From: Eonycteris spelaea
Lineage: Eukaryota; Chordata; Mammalia; Chiroptera; Pteropodidae
Assembly (NCBI GenBank): GCA_003508835.1
Contig: PUFA01000313.1
Coordinates: 1-64,000 of the forward strand
Direction: 5' to 3'
DNA length: 64,000 nt
Part shown: one piece after another, positions 23,222-35,097 of the stretch
Layout of the letters: the number at the start of each line of letters is the position of its first letter
Position numbering within the stretch: position 1 is the stretch's first letter
Made by a program: the position numbers and the translations under genes
Notes under the pieces: model-generated
What the model was told of the DNA's origin: nothing
Seen by the model: the letters and a program-made list of their open reading frames with translations, nothing else
The model's database searches: none

Positions 23222-23480
23222 GTCCCTTTAGGTGACATAGATTCCAGTGGTAGGCATATAACTGTAACCAAATAAAATCAGAGCATCACATCTCCTGCTC
23301 TGATGAACTTGCTCATGATGGATACATGTGGCCAATGGGATTATTAGGGTCTATAAGTATCAGGGGATTGAGTATTCCTTGCCTTCCCATCAACTGTCCC
23401 ATGGCTTATACTCACCCCTGACTAAAAGATGTTAGGTGCTATTGGCAGTTTCGCTCTGGAGATGCCTTTTCAACCAGCCA
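23222..23480. mobile_element. Possible ancient interspersed repeat, family unknown
   Basis: Contains GGTAGGCATATAACTGTAAC and GTGGCCAATGGGATTATTAG. These resemble phrases of an old mammalian repeat with a CCAAT-like motif, but I cannot name the family or orientation. Confidence 0.25.
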
Positions 23481-23484
23481 ACAT

Positions 23485-25095
23485 CTAAACAAATCCTGTG
23501 CTGGATCCATAATGGTCTTATGTTATTTCTCTTTTGTGTGTTTCATTGACCTTGTAACTTCCTATGGAGGCATGACTACATCCATTTTCCAGGCATGTTT
23601 CCCTATGGTATTCGGTGTGTCTGCTTTCCCACTTACAGTAATGGTGTCACTTTTGAAACTCACTTAGCAAAAATTCAAACATTCTATATTGAGTCTGTCC
23701 AAACCTTATGTGAATTTATATAATTATATCTGTTCAGGTCTTATGTAATCACCTAGCGCAGTTTACCTGGTCATCAAGGGAGTTTCCCTCCTAGAATGCT
23801 CATTTGTTTGACTCCTATCTGATGCTTTCCTAAAACACTTCTCAATAGTTTCCTGGATCTGGACTCCCACTGAGTCTCTGAGATCTTTCTTCTTGCATTG
23901 TGTTAAATTTCTTCCATCTCCAATAACACTCTCTAGTCTAGTAGCAACCAAAATGTCCCCTACTCTCATTCTCATCTTGACTAGCACTTGGGCTTGGATA
24001 TATCTCCTTTTCTTTTCCTTATCTATAGAGTCTTGCCACTAAGATCTCTACATTCTCCTAAGGCAATTTCTTTTCCTTCAGCTCTCTCAGCATGATCCTT
24101 TCCCCTTTCTTTTTCTTACTCTTATTCAGATTTTAGGAGCTAATTCCATTCCTTCTTGAATCTTCAAGCGAAAATAATCTTAGAATGAGAACTTCCTAGG
24201 TATGTACCTTTTTAATAAGTTTTTATGTTCTTTTTTTCAGAGGGAGATCTCATAAATCCCTTTATTTTATGAAGTAAGTCAATATTTCTAATTTCTCTGA
24301 AACACTTCAAATACTTCTCTGTTGCAAACAGAATTAGAATTAATATAACCATTCCATAACCTTGATATGCTTATATATATATAGATAGATAGATATATGT
24401 ATTTTATATATGACATATATTTATGTATATAATTAACATAATCTTGAAACAATACAGAGTTACAAATAAAGTACAAAGAACATTGTTTACCTCAAGAATT
24501 TGAGAGTAAATAGTTGACACAATTTCCTATCCCATTGAATTCTTTAGTGTGTATTTCCTACGATTGAGTATGTTCTATATAACCACAATACAATAGGAAA
24601 ATTAGGAAATTAAACTTGATGTATTATGAGCATATAATTCTTAGATTTTATTCAAAATTGCCAAATACCCCACTATTGAATGTCCTTTACACTGGAAAGT
24701 TCCAGTCCAGGATGACGTGTTACATTAAGTTATATATTTTGTTAGTCTCCTTTAGCCTGGGACAGACATATTCTTGGTCTTTTGACTTTCATGGTCTTTG
24801 ATGCTTTTCAATATTACAGGCTAATTATTATGTAGACTCCATATCCCTTTGGGTTTTCTGATGGTTCCTCATGATAAGATTCACGTTATGGCTCTGGGCA
24901 AGAATATCACTGAGGTGATGCTGTGCTCATCATGCAGTCATGCAGTATAGAGTTTCTATTTAGTCCCTTACTGGTAATGTTAACTTACTTTGATCACTTA
25001 ATTAAGGTGTCTTAAGTCTTCCAGACTTCCCCACTGTGGAATTACTCTTTCCTCATTTGTAACTAATAAATATTTTGTGGAAAGGTATTTTGAAA
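23485..25095. other. Unassigned sequence
   Basis: Includes a short TA/GATA run at 24370-24398. A 74-codon minus-strand frame at 23763-23987 is charged and lacks recognisable motifs. No family was identified. Confidence 0.45.
24370..24398. repeat. (TA)n(GATA)n short microsatellite
   Basis: A TA run followed by three GATA units and another short TA run. Confidence 0.85.
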
Positions 25096-25096
25096 C

Positions 25097-25447
25097 TGTC
25101 TTACTCCATCTGGGCTGCTATAACAAAATAGCACAGATTGAGTGGTTTATAAACAACAGAAATTTATTTCTCGCAGTTTTAGAGGCTGTTAGCCCAAGAT
25201 CAGGGTGTCAGCATGGTTGGGTGGGGGCCCTCTTCTGAGTTGTAGACAGTTTGTTGTATCCTGGCATGGTGAAAGGGACAAGGGAGCTCTCTTAGACCTC
25301 TTTTATAAGGGCACTATTCTCATTTATGAAGGCTCTGACCTCATGACCTAATCGCCTTCCACAAACTCCACCGCCTAATATCATCACATTGGGCACTGGA
25401 ATTTCAACACATGAATTTTGGTGGACACAAATATACAGACTGCAGCA
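25097..25447 (-). mobile_element. MLT1-type MaLR LTR, antisense
   Basis: The reverse complement of an MLT1 LTR: CTGGGCTGCTATAACAAAAT, AACAACAGAAATTTATTTCT, AAGGGAGCTCTCTTAGACCT, CCTCATGACCTAATCGCCTT, and an end near GTGGACACAAATATACAGAC. It is nearly full length. No second LTR of the same orientation lies nearby, so it is a solo LTR. Confidence 0.9.
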
Positions 25448-25449
25448 AG

Positions 25450-26049
25450 AACTATGTAAATATCTTCTTTTTCATTAAAATTTCTATTATTTATTTCTAT
25501 TATTTATTTATATCGCATATCATATTATTGTTCCTATTAGAGTTATAAACCCCAACTATTATTATTCATTTTGACCAAGAGAAATCTGTTCAAATCTTTT
25601 TAAACTGGCTTCTGTGCCTTTCAACAGTTCTCATTTAATTTTTTAGCATCTCCTTACTTTCCGGTGCAACATGTTCCAAGCCCATCTTGACTTTCTTTTT
25701 TCCAGTCCTAGAATCAGCCATATAAACAAGGATTTTTGGTTCCTTTACGTGGAGGATGGTATTAGAAACCTAGATATGATTACTAGGTAGTCTCACAGCT
25801 ATTGGGGAATCACTGATCTCAGGACCTCTTAGTGTACACTCACACACACACACATACCACACACACATGCACATATTATGTATCCATATTTGCATATTTG
25901 TAGCTTCACACCAATATCTGCAATTTTAATCCGATGCTATGGGGTTTATTTGAGTGCTTTTCTTTTCCATATTTGTGACTGCCTTCTCTGGTTCTATCAT
26001 CTTTAATGCATGTACTTACATGATCAATCCCTCCATATGGAAACAATCT
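25450..26049. other. Unassigned sequence with a (CA)n run
   Basis: No family was recognised apart from the CA run at 25837-25868. Confidence 0.45.
25837..25868. repeat. (CA)n microsatellite, imperfect
   Basis: CA units interrupted once by TACC. Confidence 0.9.
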
Positions 26050-26450
26050 CCCATTGCTACTACCTCAGCCCCCTTTTCAGTCTAGGTGCCTTCCTCATCT
26101 CTTTTGGGCTCCAACACCCTGCACCTGGCCAATTTCTTGTATGAATGCCCTTTTATTCTCATTTAGGATCCCACACCTTAAACTGGACTGCTGCTGGTGC
26201 CACCACTCCACATGGAAACCTCCCTCTCCCTGCTCAGTAGGAATGCCTCGCACTGGGATACCTTTTCTGGTGAAAGCTTTCCTCATCCTGCTTAGCTCTG
26301 ACACCCCACGTTGGGCCCCCCACCTGACCTGTGCATGGATTCTCTGCTTACCTTCAGACTTTGACTCCCCTGTGCCAGGCTTCTCTTTCTTTCTCAGGTA
26401 TGCAATCCTCACTCTGCTTGCTCACTGACACCCAGCTCTAGGCCATTCTA
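26050..26450. other. GC-richer block with loosely repeated phrases
   Basis: This block is clearly less AT-rich than its flanks. It has recurring phrases such as CTTCCTCATC / TTTCCTCATC and GCTCCAACACC / GCTCTGACACC. It is open on both strands (26054-26428 plus, 26095-26412 minus), as expected for GC-richer non-coding DNA. The pattern could be an old LTR or a degenerate tandem array. I do not recognise the proteins. Confidence 0.4.
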
Positions 26451-26454
26451 CTCC

Positions 26455-27138
26455 ATCTGTTTATTGATGAAATATACCACTCTTGTGTGTGTCATAAAAC
26501 TCATAGTCTGGATATATGAAACAAACATGCATGATTGGTTCAACTAATGACAATCAACATAATAGTATATGGATGAGCAGGAGTCTTTGGATACAGTTCT
26601 AAACTAGATAAAGAAAAACAGAAATTCGGCTGATGACCTACCAAAGCATACCAATGTGCAGCACCAACAATATGAAGGCTAAAATATGCACTTGTAAAAA
26701 TTTTCGAACCAGCTCCCATGTGCCTTAGAGGTGGATTTAAAGCTTGCATGTTCCAGCTAGAACTCTGACATCTGAAAATGGCCTATGAGAACATTCTAAA
26801 AATGTAAGGATTTAAAGTGCAGTTAGAATAGAGAAGCTTAAATATCGAAAGCACTAATGTCATGCCTATTTTCCCTCAAATTATTACAGATTAATGTTTT
26901 TAAAAAACATCTACATTTAAATTCAGTGAAATGCTTTCACAGAATAATTGAAATCACTCTTACAGTTCCTAAAAGGGATGCAAGCAAACAAACAAGAATT
27001 AGGCAGAGATAGAATATTGAAAATACAGTGTAATTTAGGTAACACAAAATATCTGGTTTTTATTCTTCACTGATGAAGGCAATTTAAACCTTTTCCAGGT
27101 TAAGTCTTTTGTTTTTGCAATAATTATATTGTTTAAAG
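26455..27138. other. Unassigned sequence
   Basis: No repeat or gene was recognised. Confidence 0.45.
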
Positions 27139-27139
27139 C

Positions 27140-27349
27140 AGCGATTGGAAAATGTTTTCTTTAAAGGGATAGATAGTAAATATTTTGCATTTTTTGGAAT
27201 ACACACAGTTTCCATATCCTATTTGTGTGTGTGTGTGTGTGTGTGTGTAACAACTCTTTAATCATGTAAAAATTATTCTTAGATCATGGGTGTACCAAAA
27301 CAGGCCGAGGGTGGATTAGCCAACTGGATCTAGATTGTTGACCCCTGGT
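27140..27349. mobile_element. hAT-Charlie-type non-autonomous DNA transposon
   Basis: The left half (TTTAAAGGGATAGATAGTAA, then ATATTTTGCATTTTTTGGAA) and right half (TGGATCTAGATTGTTGACCC) match the two ends of a common mammalian hAT element whose consensus reads AAAGGGCCAGATAGTAAATA. A (GT)n tract has expanded in the middle. The exact family name is uncertain. Confidence 0.65.
27223..27248. repeat. (GT)n microsatellite
   Basis: Thirteen uninterrupted GT units within the hAT-like element. Confidence 0.95.
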
Positions 27350-27363
27350 TTTAAAACAATGCT

Positions 27364-27531
27364 CAATGGTTCTTAAAATTTGATTTCTCCAGCAGTATCT
27401 TCAACCCCTTGGGAAGTTTTTAGAAATGCAAATTCTCACCCCCTACCCTCTGAAGGATCAAAACTATAGCAATCTGCAGTTTAACAAACTCTTCAGGTGA
27501 TTCTGACTCTCCCTCAAATTTCAAACCACTG
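27364..27531. mobile_element. MER5A-like hAT-Charlie element
   Basis: Terminal inverted repeats are visible: CAATGGTTCTTAAAATTTGA at the left and TTTCAAACCACTG at the right. Inside are TTAGAAATGCAAATTCTCAC and CAATCTGCAGTTTAACAAAC, the order found in MER5A. No convincing 8-bp target-site duplication remains. Confidence 0.85.
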
Positions 27532-27545
27532 ATTTAGATTCAAAT

Positions 27546-28468
27546 AACAGCCCTTTGGCCAGGTATTATGTTGTAGATTCTGGAGATATACATATGGGTG
27601 AAATCTAACCTTTATCTGCTAATAACATAGAATTTATTAGCAAATAATTTATTGCATAGGGAATGTGGCAGATGGGAGGTTCACAATGACATTCGACACA
27701 CATCTAGAACTCAGTCCTTGTTACCACACTCCTTCTCTGAGAGCAAATATTTCCTTAAAGATAACTTTCCTTATCAGGAATCCTGTCTTATTCCATTTCC
27801 TTCTTCTCTTGCCTTCTTGCTAATGGGGCCATTTGACACAAGTCTTCCCTCAGAGTCCTTCAGGTTCTGGGACCAATTTTGACTTCTGTCATATGGAACT
27901 TAAAAAAAACTGAGGCAAGAATTTGAGTGACTTTGCATCAGTCTACAAGTGTTCCTTCTTTCACCAATGAGCTATAGTTCTAGTACCTGAATATTTTATC
28001 TTCCCATTCCATTTCCTGAATCTTTACCTTTCTGTGTCTTATTGCACTTATGTGTCCTTAGCATTATAGCCTTTTTCTTTTTTCTTTTTTATTTTTTCAG
28101 TTCCCTCCATTCCTGGTCTGTCACATCAGGAAGTCTCAACATCATATTTAGCTGAAATTCTTGCTGAATAACAGAAATTCGGTTTGATGACCTGCTTGTA
28201 CCTACTGAAGGTAAGAAAACAACCCTCAGCACCAGGGAACAAAAACTGAACAGTCTGAAAAGTTTCAGCAATATTAGAGAAGTCTGAATTTACTGGAAAA
28301 TTATTAACCCAGGTATGTAAAAGGTTTAAACCAGACGTGATAGAAAGTATCCAGTTTCCTTGTCTCTAAGCATTGCTTCCTTTACTTGTTTTTTCCTTTC
28401 TACATTTTTGTTGCTCTCTTTCCTACCTCTAACCTTACTAATAGAACAAAAGCAAGACTTTTCTTTTG
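27546..28468. other. Unassigned sequence
   Basis: I recognise no repeat. Frames at 27652-27882 (plus) and 28089-28271 (minus) lack known motifs. Confidence 0.45.
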
Positions 28469-28469
28469 T

Positions 28470-30505
28470 TATTAAATTTATTGGACATTGGTTAATAAAA
28501 TTATATAGGCTTCAAGTGTACAATTCAACAATATGTCATGTATATTGGCATTGTGTGCTCACCACTCAAAGTCAAATCTCCTTCTGTTACCATATGTTTG
28601 ACCCCCTTTACACTTATCTACCTCCCCACTCCCACCTTTCCTCTGGTAACCAGTAAACTGTTGTCTGTGTTGATGGGTTTTTGTTTGTTTGTCTTGTCTA
28701 TATGTTCCTTTCCATTTTATGTCCCATATATGTCTTCTCAACTTTTTCTGTCTGGCTTATTTTGCTTAAAATGATAATCTCAAGATCTATTCATATTGTC
28801 ACAAATGGCAGTATTTCATATTTTCTTATGGCTGAATAAAATAGTACATTGTATATATGCACCACAGCTCCTTTATCCAATCATATATCAAAGAGTGCTT
28901 CGATTATTTCCATGTCTTGGCCACTGTGAATAATGCTGCTATGAACATCAGGGTGCACATATATTTATGGATAAATGTTTTCAAATTTTGGGGGTAAATA
29001 CTTAAAAAAAGGATTGCTGGGTCATATGGTAATTCAATTCTTAGTTTTTTGAGGAACCTCCATATTGTTTTCCATAGTGGCTATACCAATTTGCAGTTCT
29101 ACCAGCAGTGTGTGAGGGTTACTTTTTCTCCATATCCTCTCCAACATTGTTATTACTTGTCCTGCTGATGACAGCCATTCTAACAGGTGTGAGATGGTAT
29201 CTCATTGTGGTTTTGATTCGCATTTCCTTAATAGCTAGTGAAGTTGAGCATCTTTTCAAATGTTTGTTGGCCATTTGTATGTCTTCCTGGGAGAAGTGTC
29301 TGTTCAGGTCCTCTGCCTATTTTTTAATTGAATCATTTGGTTTTATTTTTATTGTTGAGTTATATGAGTTCTTTATAAATATCTTCTCCCATTTAGTTGG
29401 TTTCTCTTTATTTTTTTGATGGCTTATTTTGCTGTGCAGAAGTTTTTAGTTCAATATAGCCTTATTTGTTTATTTTTGTTTTTACTTCCTTTGCCTTTGA
29501 GGTCAAATTCATAAAACCCTCTCTAAATCAAGGTTCATGAGTTTAGTGCCTATGTTTTCTTCATGCGATTTATTGTTTCAAGTCTCTATATTTAGGTCTT
29601 TAATCCATTTTGAGTTAGTTTTAGTGCATGGTGACAGATAGCAGTCTAGTTTCATTCTTTTGCAGGTGGCTTTCCAGTTTTTCGCAGCACCATTTATTGA
29701 AGAGACTTTCTTTTCTCCATTGTATGTTTTTGACTCCTTTGTTAAAAATTATTTGTCCATATATATGTGGGTTTATTTCTGGGCCCTCAATTCTGTTTCA
29801 TTGGTCTCTATGTCTGTTTTCCTACCAATATTATGCTGTTTTGATCATTGTTGCTTTGCAGTATAATTTGAATTCAGGGAATATAATACTGCTGGCCTTT
29901 CTTCTCCTTCTCCTTCTCCTTCTCCTTCTCCTCCTCCTCCTCCTCCTCCTCCTCCTTCTCCTCCTGGTCCCTTTCCTCCTCCTCCCCTCCCTTCCTCCCT
30001 TCCTCCCTTCCTCCTCCCTTCCTCCCTTGCTCCTCCCTTCCTCCCTTGCTCCTCCCTTCCTCCCTTTATCTCTTCTCCCTTCCCATCCTCCTCCTCCTCC
30101 TCCTCCTCCTCCTCCTCCTCCTCCTCCTCCTCCTCCTCCTCCTCCTCCTCCTCCTCCTCCTCCTCCTCCTCCTCCTCCTCCTCCTCCTCCTCTCCTCCTT
30201 CTTCTTCTTCTTCTTCTTCTTCTTCTTCTTCTTCTTCTTCTTCTTCTTCTTTTCTTCTAAGATTACTTTGGCTATTCAGTTCTTTTGTGATTCCATACAA
30301 ATCTGATTGTTTTTTGTCCTGTTTCTTTAAAAAAATTCCATTGGGATTTTGGTGGGGATTACATTAAATCTGTATATTGTTTTAAGTAATATGGTCATTT
30401 TAACAGTGTTGATTCTTCCAGTCTGTGTACACGGAATATCTTTCCATATCTTTGTGTCTTCTTCAATTTCTTTTAATAATGTCTTGTAGTTTTCAGAAAA
30501 CAGTT
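28470..30505 (-). mobile_element. LINE-1 3' half, minus strand, containing a giant microsatellite
   Basis: Antisense 3' UTR (28470-28720), then antisense ORF2 C-terminal region (28720-29897) with TGGCCACTGTGAATAATGCT near 28918 and GTGAGATGGTATCTCATTGT near 29188. It continues on the far side of the microsatellite (30259-30505) with AAGATTACTTTGGCTATTCA and CCATTGGGATTTTGGTGGGG, which is the next stretch of the same element. It is 5'-truncated near 30505. No clear target-site duplication was found. The 3' UTR resembles the type I associate with bats. Confidence 0.9.
29898..30258. repeat. Large CTT/CCT pyrimidine-tract microsatellite
   Basis: About 360 bases almost entirely of C and T on the plus strand. 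It opens with CTT/CCT units, passes through imperfect CCCTTCCT-type units, then becomes pure: 30086-30258 contains no purine at all. Within the pure part there are roughly 35 TCC units followed by about 17 TTC units (30199-30250). Long Leu, Pro, Ser, Phe and Glu runs in open frames here are artefacts. The tract begins where LINE-1 normally has a short T/C-rich stretch, the likely seed. Confidence 0.97.
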
Positions 30506-30509
30506 CTGA

Positions 30510-31675
30510 CAGTTAGCAGTATGAGATCGTACAAATGCTCTTAAGCAAGAGGTGTGAATCCTAGAATAATCTTCAACTGTCCCAATCTTAAGCTTCATAG
30601 CACTTAGAGATGAAAACTGTTGCCTGAGCCAAAACACAAGGACTTATAATTGTATTCCTCATCCTATAAAAGTACAGTCCTTTTTGATGGGTGAGTTTGT
30701 TAAGTTACCTGGTTTTCAGGTGCTTCCTGATATAAATCAGCTCAATAAAGTTCTTTTTGATTTCTATTTGAGTCACTTAAACTATTTTTTCCTTGATAGG
30801 AAAAAAAATCAGCTATTTCCAAAATTAATTAAGACATTTTGTTATTAATTTAATGTTATATGATAAAATTAGTAATGTATTAAACAATTAACATTATGCT
30901 ATGAATTTGAGATGTATTTCCAATATGATGCTGGCATAGAATATCATCATTTGTGTTCTGTTTTATTAGCACCCTGATTCACAGAACTATATGCTCTTAG
31001 TTTGAAGTATGAGACAGGACGAGTTTACAGTTTAAATAATTTGCCCAGCAGTCACTTCAAAATCCTTATTCCCTTGAGTCAGCATAACATGATAGATGTT
31101 ACTGTTTCTTAGGATCCTCTTACTTCCTACATCCTTCTGAGGGTGAATTAGCTCATCATGGTAAGCATGATTCAAGAATTTCAAAATAAGCATACCATAT
31201 AGTACCACTTCTAAATGCAAGGCAACTCCTTCATCTGGTTCTCAACTAAAGAAATGAAAAACTTCCAATGCCGGAGAAAGAGTTAGCCTGGTGTTATTAG
31301 TTTGCTATAGAACATAACCTCTGCCATAAGATGCAACTCTACTATCTATACAGGACTAAATGCTAGTTCACATTTTCAGTGTGTAATAATGCATAGCAAA
31401 CCCACTATTCATCCTATGATGGGCTTTTCAGTTTAGAAAAGTATATTCATAAGTCAGACTTTACTTAGGCCTTGAACTTAGCATATAGATGTTCCAAACA
31501 TGGCTTCTAGATAGGAAATGCAGAGCCTGTGAAATCTAAAATGATTCTCTTTTTCTTAGCAACCAGTACAACTGTAGAATAAAGGAAAATCTCCTTAGGA
31601 AAAAAAGCAATCTGCACAGATTATCAATCAACTATCAATTTTTTTTACTGATCTGATTATCAAAAGTTAAGAAAA
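30510..31675. other. Unassigned sequence
   Basis: I recognise no repeat, gene or RNA. A 62-codon minus-strand frame at 31032-31220 has no known features. Confidence 0.45.
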
Positions 31676-31679
31676 CAAA

Positions 31680-32095
31680 ACAATAATATCTAATTTTGGC
31701 AAAATATAGGGAAATTGGTATTCTCACATTGTTGTTAGAAATACTGAGTGACATAACTTTATTTGAAAACTGTTTGATAGTATCAACAATTCACATGTAG
31801 AAACCCTTTGATGTGACATTTCTATTTCTCCAGTTTTTTTTTCCTAAAGAAACACTAATTCCTGTGCTCAAAAATGTATGGACAGGGATTTCCACTACTA
31901 CATTGTTTATAATAGCAAAAATATAGGAAACAATACTCAGACAGAGGAGTGACTAAATAAATTATGATATATCCATTCTATAATACTCAATAAGTCATGA
32001 AAAACAAATTGAGGCTAGATCTATGTATACTGATATAGACAGATGCCCAAGATCCATAGTTAAGGGAAAAAAAACAAGCTTGAGATTCCTGTAGA
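31680..32095 (+). mobile_element. Old LINE-1 ORF2 end, plus strand
   Basis: Sense-order ORF2 C-terminal blocks: GGTATTCTCACATTGTTGTT, TTTATAATAGCAAAAATATA, GAGTGACTAAATAAATTATG, then CAAGATCCATAGTTAAGGGA. It is highly diverged, with many stops. Confidence 0.75.
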
Positions 32096-32359
32096 ATGTT
32101 ACACAATTTCCTCCTCAAATTACGTGTTTTCTATTATCTCTTCAGATTATAATTTTATTCCTAGGTTGTACAGAATTCACATTTGGATCACTTTAATGCT
32201 ATGGTTCTCTGTCTCTCAGAAGAATTAAAATAGTTGTTCAATTATATGTCGTTCTACTTCCGTATGTGATTATATGTGTTAAAGAAGAACACCAAATCCT
32301 AGCAAATTATCTCAATAAATTGGAAAGAAATTCTGATGTTTTCTTTTTGGAAAATATAT

Positions 32360-32700
32360 TTTTAAAAGTGGCCTTTCTTAAAGAAAATTAACAAATTATA
32401 AAAGTAACACATGAATTTTACCCCTTCAAATGAAACAGGTTAGACATATGTAGAGTTATAAGTGAATATACCCTTTTACTTTATTCCAAATCCAAATTAT
32501 CTTTCATCGATAACCACTTAAAGCATGCTGGTTTGGAATAGTCCAGACCTCTTCCTAGGCATCCACTTACATATACCTATATGTAGATAACTTCAACTCT
32601 GTGCAGCCAAGTGTTGTATTTTCTTTTTAACAAAAATGACATTATACTACATGCAATTTTCTGCAAGGATTAGTAGCCACTCTCCTCAGAATGCCTCATT
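32360..32700 (+). mobile_element. Possible old LINE-1 (L1ME-like) 3' UTR
   Basis: ATAAAAGTAACACATGAATT and CATCGATAACCACTTAAAGC recall the 3' UTR of old LINE-1 subfamilies in sense order. The evidence is weak. Confidence 0.35.
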
Positions 32701-32704
32701 TAAT

Positions 32705-33309
32705 GTGATCCAAATGTTTTTCACCCTTGTGTCACCACTCCATTTTTAAGTTCTTGGGAAATGACCGAGCTATGAGTCACATGCTCTCCCCTTGCCCAGG
32801 AGATAGTAGATTACCTGTATTGATCATTCCACCAAGTTGAAATAATAGAGAAGTACTTCTCTGAAAGAAAATTGAAGTGTCATAAGGTGGAAAAGAAATA
32901 TCAAATGGGAAACAACAACAGCAGGCTACATACATCTCTGTACTAGATTTGCATCAATACACTGGGAAAAACATACAGAAAACAAAATATAGACAATAAG
33001 GAGTATATGAAGTGTCATGAATACAAAGATTGGGAAACAACTAACTTTACCTAGAAACATAGGGAAATATTAACTGGCTTAAGGGATGGTTAAGAATTTC
33101 TCAGTCAGTGAATGAAATTCCAGGCACTGAAGCATGAAAATAGGGTAAAATGGTGATCATGCAGAACCTATCCCTTCTTCAAAGTCCAAACCAATTCCCA
33201 TAAATTTCTTGATATTGTCTGATTTTCCAACAACTTATCAGATGACTTCCTCATTTAGAATTTCATCAAGTAATATATTACATATCTCCTGAAGTATTTC
33301 ATGTGGATG
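32705..33309. other. Unassigned sequence
   Basis: No repeat or gene was recognised. Confidence 0.45.
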
Positions 33310-33311
33310 TA

Positions 33312-33932
33312 TAGTCATGCACCACTTAATGATTGGGATATATGTTCTGAGAAATAAATCATTAGGCAGTTTTTTCATTTGAACATCATAGAGTGCACTT
33401 ACACAAACCTAGATGGTATAGACTACTACACACCTAGGTTATATGGTATAGCCTATTGCTCACAGGTACAAACCTATATAGCATGTTGTTGTACAAAACA
33501 ACACAAGATCAAATTAGGCACAAGAGAAATGATGCAATCAAGAGATAGGTAAACATGAAATGTGTGAGGCTGCTGCTGACATAATATGGCATACTGTTTT
33601 CCAGCAAACTTTTTAAAGTAGAAAGAGTACACTAAAATAACAATAAAAGGTATAGTAAATAAATAAACCAGTAACATGGTTGTTTATTATCATTACCAAG
33701 TATTATGTATTTATGTAGTTGTATGTGATATAATTTTATGACTGGCAGTGCAGTAGGTTTGTTTACACCAGCATCACACAAAAAACATGAGTAATGCATT
33801 GTGCTATGGTGTTACAATGGCTATGACAATACTAGGTGATAGAAAATTTTCAGCTTTATTACAATCTTATGGGACCACCATCATATATGTCGTCAGTCAT
33901 CAACAGAAAGTTTATTATGCAATGCATGACAG
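33312..33932 (-). mobile_element. Complete Tigger/pogo-like DNA transposon
   Basis: The ends are inverted repeats: TAGTCATGCACCACTTAATG at the left, and at the right a sequence whose reverse complement starts CTGTCATGCATTGC. Both ends are flanked by TA (33310-33311 and 33933-33934), the target duplication of Tc1/mariner-type elements. Internal blocks CACCTAGGTTATATGGTATA and CTTATGGGACCACCATCATA match a known mammalian non-autonomous element of about this size. It has no transposase frame and depended on another element's transposase. The name is uncertain. Confidence 0.85.
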
Positions 33933-33934
33933 TA

Positions 33935-34710
33935 TCATGTTTTGGTATTAAATGTAAGTAGATTTTTTTTTTTACAAAAACTAATTAAGATCATTTGAGA
34001 GATTAAATGTCTTGTCTATAGCTATCTAATATATATAAGACCTGAATTTCTTCTGGTCTTACTAATTTGACTTTTTCCTTTTATGGATAATATTACTTTG
34101 AGGTAAGGACAAGGACCTCTCTTATTAATTTTGTAACCCTCCAGTAAAATTTTCACTGTCTTATGACCTGATTTTATGGACATGTTAAATTATAAATACT
34201 ATTGTTTAGATAGTAGGTTTTTTCCAAAATTACCGAGGGAGAGGGATTTGGTTGCTGAAGATATCAGTGTGCCATCTATAGTACAATGAATGTTATTTCA
34301 ATAAACTTTTTATCTCTGAGCTAAGAAAATAATATTCTGTCACTGCTTATGTCCTTGGGACTTTTGAACAACTCTATATTACTAGTGGAAAGAGATTTGA
34401 CATCCGAGATTAGGAGAAGTGAATGGAAAAGAAAGAACATATACAGAAATACAATTTAGTTCTGTATCCCATGACCTAATCTCAGAAAGAAGGGGAATGA
34501 GATTAAAAGGAGATACTAAAGAATCTTAAAACTAATAGCAAACTTTCCGAAGGTATATTAGTTGATTTCTGACTGTTCTTTTTTTTTTTTAAAAAAATAT
34601 TTTTTGATTAGATTTGACAATTGCTGACAGAATTTTTAAAGGAAAAAATAATAGTATCAATTATACATTTATAATTTTTAGAGTAATTGAATCTTTACAG
34701 TGGAAGAATA
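33935..34710. other. Unassigned sequence
   Basis: No family was recognised. A T-run/A-run palindrome lies near 34579-34604. Confidence 0.45.
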
Positions 34711-34715
34711 TTATA

Positions 34716-35092
34716 CACTAGGGACTGAATGTTTGTGTCCCCCTCAAATGCATATGTTGAAGCCCTAAATCTCAATGTGATGGTATTTTCAGAGAGGCCT
34801 TTTGGAAGTAATTAGGTTTAGATGAGGTCATAAGGGTGGGACCCTCAAAGTAGAATGAGTGCCCTTATAAGAAGAGGAAGAGACATCAAACCTCTCTCCT
34901 CCGTGTGAGGACAGGGCAACAAAGCAGCCATCTGCAAGCGAGGAAGAGGGCACCCACCAGAACCCGGCTTTGCTAACACCCAGATCTGAGACTTCCAGCC
35001 TCTAGACTTATGAGAAAGAAATGTTTGTTGTTTAACCACTCCTCCCCCATTTTATGGTATTTTGTTGTAGTAAGCCCAAGCTGACTAAAACA
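34716..35092 (+). mobile_element. MLT1-type MaLR solo LTR, plus strand
   Basis: GGGACTGAATGTTTGTGTCC, CAATGTGATGGTATTTTCAG, GAGTGCCCTTATAAGAAGAG, and an end with TTTTATGGTATTTTGTTGTA and GACTAAAACA, all in MLT1 order. The flanks TTATA (34711-34715) and TAATA (35093-35097) differ at one base and are a plausible 5-bp target-site duplication. The R/U5-like part includes CCTTATAAG where a TATA-type promoter would lie. Confidence 0.9.
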
Positions 35093-35097
35093 TAATA

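Noticed and set aside
26054..26428. 124-codon plus-strand frame and 105-codon minus-strand frame
   Set aside because: Both strands are open in the same GC-richer, loosely repetitive block, and there is no recognisable domain or splice context.
29628..30306. Long open frames of 210, 151 and 86 codons on both strands
   Set aside because: They are produced by the CTT/CCT microsatellite (runs of Leu, Pro, Ser, Phe or Glu) plus antisense LINE-1 sequence.
34579..34604. T-run followed by A-run as a possible terminator hairpin
   Set aside because: It is a simple AT palindrome in AT-rich DNA with no adjacent gene; bacterial-type terminators do not apply.
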